Part shown: positions 7,375-13,274 of the stretch, in pieces
How positions within the stretch are numbered: position 1 is the stretch's first letter
Layout: every line of letters begins with the position of its first letter
Assembly: GCA_002333425.1 (NCBI GenBank)
Contig: DDBL01000167.1
Span: 1 to 13,274, forward strand
From: Leptospiraceae bacterium UBA2033
Lineage (GTDB): Bacteria > Spirochaetota > Leptospiria > Leptospirales > Leptospiraceae
Direction: 5' to 3'
DNA length: 13,274 bases
Notes under the pieces: model-generated
Told to the model about the DNA's origin: nothing
Databases searched by the model: none
What the model saw: only the letters and a program-made list of their open reading frames with translations
Position numbers and translations under genes: made by a program

Positions 7375-8054
7375 ACTTGTTCAATTAAATAAGACTTAGT
7401 ATATTCTCGAACAATTTCAACTACAAATCGCCCCCAACTCTTTGGGTCTTCGTTGATTGGAACTTGTTTGATTTTCGGAAAATATCCCTGTGGTTTGTGA
7501 ACACTATGTGTCAATTCTAAAGTACGAAGATAATTATCAATGCGTTTGACTCGAACAAAATTAATCATTTCACTTTGGATTCTTTCTTTAGGTATGTAAC
7601 CAATAATGATAAGTTTTGGAAAAAGAGCTTTTTTTAAGTGATTAATAAAATCAGTAAAACTATCCACTCGATCTATAAAACCTTCGTAAGCTCCACCACC
7701 CAAATTCATAATCTGTGTAACGATGTCCATGGTAAGAGTCACACCTTCCATGGTTGCCATATCAGAAATAATAACAATCCCTTCATCAGGTTGGAATGTT
7801 TTGAAAATAGTGTCGCCTTTAAACTGTCGTCGAAGTAACATAGTAGCGGAAATATCAATTTCAGCTGCTTTTGGGATAATGACTTTCTGAGAATTGTCGC
7901 GGATATTTTCTCTAGTTATAATATAACGCCTTTTAGCCGCATTTTGATTCATAATACGAAAGGACTTAACTTTTTCTTCTATCTCACTAAGAGTATTGAA
8001 TCCGATTTTAAGGATGTTTTCGCGGCTTTTACGGTTTAGTTCTGTTTCTTCCAT
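7371..8054 (-). CDS. Conserved-looking hypothetical protein, 227 residues
   Basis: I cannot assign a family. The protein lacks a signal peptide and membrane segments. The N-terminal 60 residues are helical and basic (EIEEKVKSFRIMNQNAAKRRY), followed by a probable alpha/beta region with hydrophobic strands GIVIISDMA (92-100) and KLIIIGYIP (147-155), a glycine-rich turn NLGGGAYEG at 117-125, and a C-terminal helix. The strand-loop-helix layout hints at a nucleotide- or ligand-binding fold without any named motif. The ATG at 8054 follows an AAAGA-like purine stretch. The gene lies 90 bp downstream of the ATP-grasp gene on the same strand and may be the last of that transcription unit or have its own promoter. 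Its TAG stop overlaps the TAA of the convergent gene. Confidence 0.75.
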   Translation of the reverse strand: MEETELNRKSRENILKIGFNTLSEIEEKVKSFRIMNQNAAKRRYIITRENIRDNSQKVIIPKAAEIDISATMLLRRQFKGDTIFKTFQPDEGIVIISDMATMEGVTLTMDIVTQIMNLGGGAYEGFIDRVDSFTDFINHLKKALFPKLIIIGYIPKERIQSEMINFVRVKRIDNYLRTLELTHSVHKPQGYFPKIKQVPINEDPKSWGRFVVEIVREYTKSYLIEQV

Positions 8055-8144
8055 TCTTTGTTCTTCTATCGGCTCAAGATTTTAAAGTCGTAATGATTAT
8101 CTATGAAATTCTTATCAAAATTGAAAAGTAATTTTTACAGTAAT

Positions 8145-9167
8145 CTAAATTTTTTCTAGCTTTCCATAATCGAAAAATTTGTTCGTATTATAATTATCAT
8201 AACCAAATTGCAATACCTTTTTTATTAAATCCGAATATTTACCCAAACTCTCTTCATAACAAATCGGTAAGGAACTGTAATAACGTGATAAACCAGGAGT
8301 TAAATTAATTTCTAAAAAAAATGGATTTCCTTTTGTATCTAATTTCCAATCCAATCGTGCATACCCAAAAACTTTTAGTCTCTGGCAAATGCGAATAGAA
8401 TCTTGTTGGATTTTTTTTTTTAAAATTTCATCTAATGTAAACGAAATTGTTTCCGGCATTGAATCTTTAGATTTAATTTCCGCTCCGTATACTTGTGATG
8501 GATAACTCAATATTCCAACTGATGTAGCTTCATAACTCGGATAATTTCCAATTACCCCCAATGTTAAATCTTCGCCCTCTAGAAATTCTTCTATTAAAAT
8601 AGAGTCAAATTTTTCTAAAAGTTTTTTACCTGTAGTTTCCAAATCAACAAAATTTCTAACGATACTATAATTCCCAACTCCAAGACTAGAACCTTCTCCA
8701 TTTGGTTTTAAAAATAGTGGGAAATTAGGAATTCTTGGTAAATCGAGGATACTCTGTATTAAATGAGATTTTTTCGTTGGAATTGCTAAGTCATTTATGA
8801 TTAACTTGGTTAGACTTTTGTCTAGAGAAATATTCTGCGCATAAGCATCAGATCCAGTATAAGCAATTCCTAAAAATTCTCCGATAGCCGGAATATAACC
8901 TTCTCTATTTCTAGACCGAAAACCTTCTATCAAATTAAAAAGGATACAATCTATGTTAGGATTTTCTAATATAGATTTTAGAGTTTCTAATACTGCTAGT
9001 TTTCCTTTTTTTGGTTCTAATAAAACTACATCATACCCAAGATTAAAAATTGTTTCGATTAAATAGTATATACTTTTTTTGCTTTCCCATTCCTGTTTGT
9101 CTTCCGAATTCAAATTTGGGAAAGAATCGTGAATATCCGCTAAAAGAATTACTTTTTTATTTTGCAT
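8145..9167 (-). CDS. ATP-grasp amino acid ligase, D-Ala-D-Ala-ligase-like
   Basis: This 340-residue ATP-dependent carboxylate-amine ligase of the Ddl-like ATP-grasp group activates a carboxylate as acyl phosphate and joins it to an amine. Compared with E. coli DdlB, ATP and metal residues are conserved: K154 in LKPNGEGSSLGV (153-164) with the glycine/serine loop, EEFLEGEDLTLGVIG (193-207), R271 and D273 in GYARLDWKLD, and E286 and N288 in FLEINLTPGLS (284-294). GEFLGIAYTGSDAYAQNISLDK at about 96-117 also matches Ddl. The N-terminus lacks the Ddl GGxSxE motif whose Glu holds the first D-Ala; it reads LLADIHDSFPNLNS instead. The substrate may therefore not be D-Ala. The start overlaps the aminomutase gene by 11 bp, suggesting coupled translation and a shared pathway. 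A divergent cell-wall Ddl is the main alternative, though the neighbours are not cell-wall genes. Confidence 0.85.
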   Translation of the reverse strand: MQNKKVILLADIHDSFPNLNSEDKQEWESKKSIYYLIETIFNLGYDVVLLEPKKGKLAVLETLKSILENPNIDCILFNLIEGFRSRNREGYIPAIGEFLGIAYTGSDAYAQNISLDKSLTKLIINDLAIPTKKSHLIQSILDLPRIPNFPLFLKPNGEGSSLGVGNYSIVRNFVDLETTGKKLLEKFDSILIEEFLEGEDLTLGVIGNYPSYEATSVGILSYPSQVYGAEIKSKDSMPETISFTLDEILKKKIQQDSIRICQRLKVFGYARLDWKLDTKGNPFFLEINLTPGLSRYYSSLPICYEESLGKYSDLIKKVLQFGYDNYNTNKFFDYGKLEKI

Positions 9168-10389
9168 TATGAACTGACTTTAAATCATTTTTAACTTTTT
9201 CCCAAAGTGATAAGTCTACTTTTTCGTAAAATTCATCATAGTTTGAATCAATAGGTTCGGGGCTAACATGGTATGTACCACGCAAGGCAGATTTGAATAA
9301 GTGTTGTCTTGACTCTTGGTGAAATCCATAGTACCATTTAGGAGTCATTGTAATTTTGCCTCCACCACCAGGCAGATCATTTACAAATTGAGGAATTCCC
9401 ATTCCTGCAATTTTTCCTCTCATATATTCGATAATTTCAAATCCCTTTGCAAGTGGAGTTCTAAAACCCCGTGATCCTGGAATTATTTCTGGGTCATACA
9501 TATAGTAAGCCCTTACTCGCATCTCAAGAAGTTTTCTGTGAAGAGAAAGCATAATTTCACCTGAGTCATTGATTCCTTTGAGGATAACGCATTGATTGCC
9601 TACACTTACTCCTGCTTTAATTAGGCGTAGTATTGCAGATTTTGATTCACTCGTACATTCATTTGGATGATTAAAATGAGTATTACAAAAAATAGAGAGA
9701 TTATCGTTATTATGCGCTTCAATGATTTTACAGAGTTCTTCTGTTATCCGCATCGGTAGAGTAACTAAATTTCGAGTTCCTATTCGGCAAATTTTTATAC
9801 TTGGAATTTGTTCTAAATTACTGAGTATATAGTCAATTCTTGCATCACTCAAATTCAGTGGGTCTCCTCCTGAAATTACTACATCAGAAATTTCAGGATG
9901 CTCTTTAAGATAAGTAAATGCTGTGTCCAAATCATCTTTATCCATTCTCTCTTCGTTAAAGGAAACTTTGCGTCCTCTCATACAATGCCTGCAATACACA
10001 GAGCATTCTTGATTTGAAAATAGTAATACTCTATCGTCGTACATTCGAGTTAAACCTTTTACCGGAGATAGTCTTTCTTCATGCAAAGGGTCTGGTGACT
10101 CTTCAGGGGATATGACTGTCTCTCCTACTCCAGGTATTATCGTACGCCTAATAGGACAATTTGGATCGAATGGATCAGCTAAAAGAGTATAATAAGGAGT
10201 TGCCCCTACATTTAATCGAATAGAGTTGCTTATTCCTTTTTTTTCTTCTTCTGTGAGGACAAAGTAATTTTGTAAGTTTTCTCTTTTAATACGATTTTGT
10301 AATTGAAATTTCCATGAATTCCATTGTGGATACTCTTTCAGTTTTTTTCGAGTGGCTAAAATAGTTTCTGTCTCAGTTACTGGATTCAT
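9157..10389 (-). CDS. KamA-family radical SAM/PLP 2,3-aminomutase
   Basis: This 410-residue enzyme is expected to convert an L-alpha-amino acid to the beta-amino acid, as lysine 2,3-aminomutase does with SAM, a 4Fe-4S cluster and PLP. The cluster cysteines are C129, C133 and C136 (CSVYCRHC), with the substrate-carboxylate Arg equivalent at R138. SGGDPLNLSD (173-182) is the SAM region, NTHFNHPNE (236-244) is typical, and PGGGGK (340-345) provides the PLP lysine K345. Of the two Asp residues that hold the lysine side-chain amine in the clostridial enzyme (293 and 330), the second is kept (D338) but the first is Glu (E301). The clostridial zinc ligands are missing: Ser at 276 and no C-terminal CxCxxC. 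EpmB is less likely, being shorter and usually linked to translation-factor genes. It overlaps the haem-protein gene by 17 bp and the ligase gene by 11 bp. Confidence 0.9.
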   Translation of the reverse strand: MNPVTETETILATRKKLKEYPQWNSWKFQLQNRIKRENLQNYFVLTEEEKKGISNSIRLNVGATPYYTLLADPFDPNCPIRRTIIPGVGETVISPEESPDPLHEERLSPVKGLTRMYDDRVLLFSNQECSVYCRHCMRGRKVSFNEERMDKDDLDTAFTYLKEHPEISDVVISGGDPLNLSDARIDYILSNLEQIPSIKICRIGTRNLVTLPMRITEELCKIIEAHNNDNLSIFCNTHFNHPNECTSESKSAILRLIKAGVSVGNQCVILKGINDSGEIMLSLHRKLLEMRVRAYYMYDPEIIPGSRGFRTPLAKGFEIIEYMRGKIAGMGIPQFVNDLPGGGGKITMTPKWYYGFHQESRQHLFKSALRGTYHVSPEPIDSNYDEFYEKVDLSLWEKVKNDLKSVHNAK

Positions 10390-10816
10390 TCTGATTTTCC
10401 ATTTCTTCTACCCATTGTCGAATCTCTTGAATTTCCTCATTTGTAAGGATTGCATTTCTATGGAGTATTGTGTAAGAGAAAAGTGGCATTTCTTTGTTTT
10501 GGATTTCTTCTAGTATATCACTTGCTTTAGATGCTTTTTTGGAAGCGGAAAGATTTTCCCAGTTTGAAAAATTCAATTCTTCTCTTGCTTCTTCTATATG
10601 GTGTTGTAAAAAAAATGAAACCGGAAATAGATAAGAATAAATTGGATACTTGGTTTCATTGGAATGACAATCGTAACAAGATTTTTTGAAAATAGTTTTT
10701 ATGTTTTGCGATGCAATTAGATCTGCTTCTACTATCGGATTATCTCGATTAACCGGTATAAATTGCAAAATTAAAATCAATGCGACAATAGATAAATAGA
10801 TTCTTTTTCTCTTCAT
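10373..10816 (-). CDS. Membrane-anchored haem-binding-domain (CxxCH) protein
   Basis: This 147-residue protein has a basic N-terminus (MKRKR) and one hydrophobic segment at about 6-20, then a short exported domain, so it should be tethered to the outer face of the inner membrane or secreted. CYDCHSNETKYPIYSYLFP begins at 47: C47 and C50 would bind haem covalently and H51 would be an axial ligand. The following PVSFFLQHHIEEAREELNFSNW and the KEMP/HRNAILTNEEI pattern toward the C-terminus are typical of the small Haem_bd family, whose role is unclear. The gene begins 3 bp after the lipoprotein-like gene ends and overlaps the aminomutase start by 17 bp, so it belongs to this operon. Why a periplasmic c-type haem protein is coupled to a cytoplasmic aminomutase is not evident. 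Confidence 0.85.
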   Translation of the reverse strand: MKRKRIYLSIVALILILQFIPVNRDNPIVEADLIASQNIKTIFKKSCYDCHSNETKYPIYSYLFPVSFFLQHHIEEAREELNFSNWENLSASKKASKASDILEEIQNKEMPLFSYTILHRNAILTNEEIQEIRQWVEEMENQNESSN

Positions 10817-10819
10817 ACT

Positions 10820-11428
10820 TTATTTTAATTCAATTCTACTTAGTTCATCTAATTCGATTTTCCAACGTAATCGAACTTGATTAAAAAGCTCTGTGACTTT
10901 GCTGTTCAAACCTTTTTTATCGTTTATCATTTGCGAATTATTCCAATTATCCACCTGTATTACATCTGAATAAATCATACTAACTCTAAATACTTCAAAT
11001 TCTTCTGTAAGTTCTTTTTTTGCATCTGGTTCTTTCACAAAAAAAGGTTTAACTAATGAAATTCTAAGAGAATCTAAATTTCGTTTTTCGCCTGATTGAA
11101 AAAGAAGTAGAATATAACGAACTGTATCAAACTGAATTCGCTCAGAATAATTTCCGTCTGAGTAAAAAGTGTAGGCTCTATTCCCACCATATTCGATTGT
11201 AATATCTTGTTTGCCTGCCGAATTTTTCTCTGATTTAAAACTCTTTAGAGAATCTTTAAAAATTACTTTACTAATCCCATAAAGTGCCTCTTCATCAGAA
11301 ATATTTGGATTGTTGATATATTTTTGAATGTCCTCTTGGTTTTCTTTTTTGGAACAAAAGAAATGAGAGCTAACCAAGAAAAAAACCAAGGTAATGGATA
11401 GAAGTTTATTAAAAGTAGGTAAATTCAT
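10820..11428 (-). CDS. Exported protein, possible lipoprotein
   Basis: I do not recognise the family of this 202-residue protein. Residues 8-24 form a signal-peptide-like hydrophobic stretch after a lysine (NKLLSITLVFFLVSSHFF), followed by C25 and a lysine-rich start to the mature part (CSKKENQED). This looks like a lipoprotein signal, but the residues before the Cys (SHFF) are far from the classical L-A/S-G/A lipobox, and even for relaxed spirochaete lipoboxes Phe at -1 is unusual. The mature part is mixed beta and polar (DITIEYGGNRAYTFYSDGNYSERIQFD). It is 37 bp downstream of the phosphatase gene and 3 bp upstream of the haem-protein gene, so it is probably cotranscribed. A cell-envelope location fits its haem-protein neighbour. 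Confidence 0.72.
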   Translation of the reverse strand: MNLPTFNKLLSITLVFFLVSSHFFCSKKENQEDIQKYINNPNISDEEALYGISKVIFKDSLKSFKSEKNSAGKQDITIEYGGNRAYTFYSDGNYSERIQFDTVRYILLLFQSGEKRNLDSLRISLVKPFFVKEPDAKKELTEEFEVFRVSMIYSDVIQVDNWNNSQMINDKKGLNSKVTELFNQVRLRWKIELDELSRIELK

Positions 11429-11444
11429 ACTTTACTGAAAATAT

Positions 11445-11463
11445 TTTACACTAGTATTGTAAA
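11445..11463. promoter_or_regulatory. Small inverted repeat between phosphatase and lipoprotein-like genes
   Basis: TTTACA (11445-11450) and TGTAAA (11458-11463) are exact inverted arms around a 7-base spacer. The dyad lies in the 37-bp gap before the lipoprotein-like gene. It could be an operator or a weak hairpin adjusting expression within the operon. AT-only dyads of this size are common by chance here. Confidence 0.2.
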
Positions 11464-11465
11464 GC

Positions 11466-13223
11466 TTAATTCAGCCGAATTAACATCAAAGTATAGTCAT
11501 CTTCCAACATTTCTGCCCTACCTCGGAAAATATCTGTATTGTTTTTTATGAGATTTTTTATTTGTGAAAGAGGTTTATCACTATTATTCTCGATAAGTTC
11601 GATTAACCTCTCTTCTCCAAACATTCTTTTTTCTCTATCCATTGTTTCTGTAATTCCATCTGTGTACAAAATCAAAAGATCACCAGTTTCATAATTTATC
11701 ACTTGTTCGGAAATTTCAAAATCTTTCATTTTTGTTCCAAGCGGAATTCCTTTGCCAACTAAAAGTTGTATTTTTCCGGTTGATTTTTTTAAATAGAATT
11801 GTCTATTATGCCCTGCACTAGAAAAAATAAATTTCCTCTCTTGAATAAAAATTCGAATTAGCATAACTTCAACTAACATCATATAGTTAAACTTTTCTTT
11901 AATAATACGATTCGCATTTTGTAAACTCTGTGATGGTGAGGATAATCTTGATACTTCACTTGCTAGAATAGTCTTAGAAAACTCCATAAAAAGTGCAGCA
12001 GAAATTCCCTTGCCTGATACATCTGCAATGATCGCAGAGACTTCATTATCACTATGATAAATCATGTCATAAAAATCGCCACCTATCTCTCTGGAAGATA
12101 GATAATGTGTTTCGACTTCTAGTCCATTTACTTTTTCAGGAATAACGGGAAGCGAATAAAGTTGAATCTTAGATGCGATTTGTAAATCCCGATTGATTGA
12201 GTCTAATTGTTTTTGTTGTTCTTTGGCTAACAAAGACTTGTATGCGTCTACTATATGATTTGAGATGATGATGAGTAAATTTAAGTCGGACTTGTTAAAT
12301 GCTTTTTTGTTTTTTTTGTCTGATACACTTAGTATTCCGATGATTTCTAAATTGAGATAAACTGGAATAGAAATAAAAGATTTACTCTTATAATTTTCTG
12401 GATATAAAAATTCTAAATTAGTCTCGTCTGTGTTTGTAACAAGAAGTGGTTTTCCTGTTTTAATAATGTGTCCTATCACTCCACTTTCTGCATCTATATA
12501 AATAAATTGTGGATCAAGACTAAATCCATAAGTTTTCACCAACCTCCAGTTATTGGACTTTCTACTTTTATAGGCAAAAGAAAATCTCTCCACTTGGATT
12601 AAATCAACTGCCGAATGAAATGCAATTTCTAAAAATTGCTCTAAACTTGGGATATTTCTTAAAGCCTGACTCACTTTTAGAAGACAGTTGATTTCATTGT
12701 ATTTAGTTTGTAAGTCATCCATAAGGAGGCGATTTTTTATCGCAATGGCTGCCATGTCAGATAAGTTTCGCAAAAGTGTTACGTCATTTTCATCAAATGA
12801 ATTTCTATCGACTGTGTTAACTGCCTCGACTACTCCTTGGACTTCTCCTTGGGCAATCATTGGAACACAGATCAGGTTACGCGTTGTAAACCCCACACTT
12901 TCATCAATTTGTCTGTATATCCTTGTATCATTAGGAGCGTCATTTACAATCATGGGTTGTAATGTTTCTAGAACTAACCCCGCAATTCCTTTTCCTTTCG
13001 GGACTTTCATTGACGGTAGTAATTCACTTTTTTCGCCCTTGCTTGTATGAAAAACTAGGCAATCATCTTCTTTCACGTAAAGTAACAAAGAACATCCTTC
13101 TGTATCGAGGACTTCTTTAATTGTTAACATGATTGTATCTAATAAAGTTTGGAGGTTTTCGGAGGAATTGATAATAGAAGTTATCTGAAAAATTCTATCA
13201 ATACTTATTTCTTTCCTACGCAT
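11466..13223 (-). CDS. GAF-GAF-SpoIIE/PP2C serine phosphatase (RsbU-like)
   Basis: This 585-residue cytoplasmic signalling phosphatase probably dephosphorylates a phosphoserine anti-sigma-factor antagonist in response to a ligand sensed by its GAF domains. GAF 1 spans about 23-165 (VPKGKGIAGLVLETLQPMIVNDAPND; LICVPMIAQGEVQGVVEAVN), GAF 2 about 190-330 (GVIGHIIKTGKPLLVTNTDE; FISIPVYLNLEIIGILSVSDKK), and a short coiled linker (331-350) leads to the PP2C domain at 352-584. The metal-binding acidic residues are present: D383 (GGDFYD), D401 (DVSGKG), D522 (YTDGITE) and D575/D576 (DDYT), with SSAGHN at 468-473. There are no membrane segments. The ATG at 13223 has no Shine-Dalgarno site. It is the first gene of the minus-strand run, and no anti-sigma or antagonist gene is visible nearby, so its target must be encoded elsewhere. 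Confidence 0.92.
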   Translation of the reverse strand: MRRKEISIDRIFQITSIINSSENLQTLLDTIMLTIKEVLDTEGCSLLLYVKEDDCLVFHTSKGEKSELLPSMKVPKGKGIAGLVLETLQPMIVNDAPNDTRIYRQIDESVGFTTRNLICVPMIAQGEVQGVVEAVNTVDRNSFDENDVTLLRNLSDMAAIAIKNRLLMDDLQTKYNEINCLLKVSQALRNIPSLEQFLEIAFHSAVDLIQVERFSFAYKSRKSNNWRLVKTYGFSLDPQFIYIDAESGVIGHIIKTGKPLLVTNTDETNLEFLYPENYKSKSFISIPVYLNLEIIGILSVSDKKNKKAFNKSDLNLLIIISNHIVDAYKSLLAKEQQKQLDSINRDLQIASKIQLYSLPVIPEKVNGLEVETHYLSSREIGGDFYDMIYHSDNEVSAIIADVSGKGISAALFMEFSKTILASEVSRLSSPSQSLQNANRIIKEKFNYMMLVEVMLIRIFIQERKFIFSSAGHNRQFYLKKSTGKIQLLVGKGIPLGTKMKDFEISEQVINYETGDLLILYTDGITETMDREKRMFGEERLIELIENNSDKPLSQIKNLIKNNTDIFRGRAEMLEDDYTLMLIRLN

Positions 13224-13274
13224 ATAACTATAGTCTTAGAAACTATACTTTATTTTCAAATGTTTTTCCTTTTT

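Noticed and set aside
8055..8144. Terminator or promoter in the 90-bp gap between the ATP-grasp and 227-residue genes
   Set aside because: There is only a 4-bp GTAA/TTAC hairpin and no properly spaced -35/-10 pair; nothing rises above AT-rich background.
9157..10389. Assignment as EpmB, the EF-P lysine aminomutase
   Set aside because: The protein is 410 residues with a C-terminal extension and a PGGGGK motif like full-length KamA, and no efp or epmA gene is nearby.
12688..13050. 120-codon plus-strand open frame inside the phosphatase gene
   Set aside because: It is antisense to well-conserved GAF-domain coding sequence. Its translation has no recognisable motif and it has no ribosome binding site.
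13224..13274. Promoter before the phosphatase gene (TTGAAA and TATAGT on the minus strand)
   Set aside because: The two hexamers are 21 bases apart and the window ends there, so no credible promoter can be assigned.

Overview
The window is AT-rich (roughly one third G+C by eye), densely coded, and chromosomal in character. Gene content suggests a spirochaete of the Leptospira group: weak or absent Shine-Dalgarno sites, a CoA transferase suited to fatty-acid catabolism, a GAF/SpoIIE-type phosphatase, a very long cyclic-nucleotide-binding-fold protein, and several proteins I cannot place outside such genomes. This assignment is inference from style and content; no 16S or other marker is present.

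Layout. Bases 1-182 are non-coding and hold a tandem 8-mer repeat. Then come a plant/cyanobacterial-type omega-3-like fatty acid desaturase (183-1247, +) and a class II lysyl-tRNA synthetase, lysS (1293-2849, +). The lysS end faces the end of a two-gene CoA-transferase operon scoA-scoB (4316-2964, -). The convergent gap holds a 92-bp palindromic element with perfect 17-bp inverted repeats beginning and ending in TA, which looks like a miniature transposon remnant and may also end transcription. Divergent from scoA is an 841-residue protein with an N-terminal cyclic-nucleotide-binding-like domain (4415-6940, +), followed at once by a 142-residue protein of unknown function (6946-7374, +).

The rest lies on the minus strand and reads as one probable transcription unit from right to left: a GAF-GAF-PP2C/SpoIIE phosphatase (13223-11466), a possible lipoprotein (11428-10820), a membrane-anchored CxxCH haem-binding-domain protein (10816-10373), a KamA-family radical-SAM aminomutase (10389-9157), a D-Ala-D-Ala-ligase-like ATP-grasp enzyme (9167-8145), and after a 90-bp gap an unrecognised 227-residue protein (8054-7371). 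The haem-protein/aminomutase and aminomutase/ligase pairs overlap by 17 and 11 bp.

The most interesting part is the aminomutase-ligase pair. The aminomutase keeps the radical-SAM cysteines and PLP lysine of lysine 2,3-aminomutase, but has Glu where that enzyme has one of its two lysine-side-chain-binding Asp residues, and it lacks the zinc cysteines. The ligase keeps the ATP/Mg residues of Ddl but lacks the N-terminal motif that holds the first D-Ala. The simplest hypothesis is a pathway that makes a beta-amino acid and joins it to another amino acid or carrier; the product is unknown. The desaturase and ScoAB fit an organism that lives on long-chain fatty acids, but sit in separate units.
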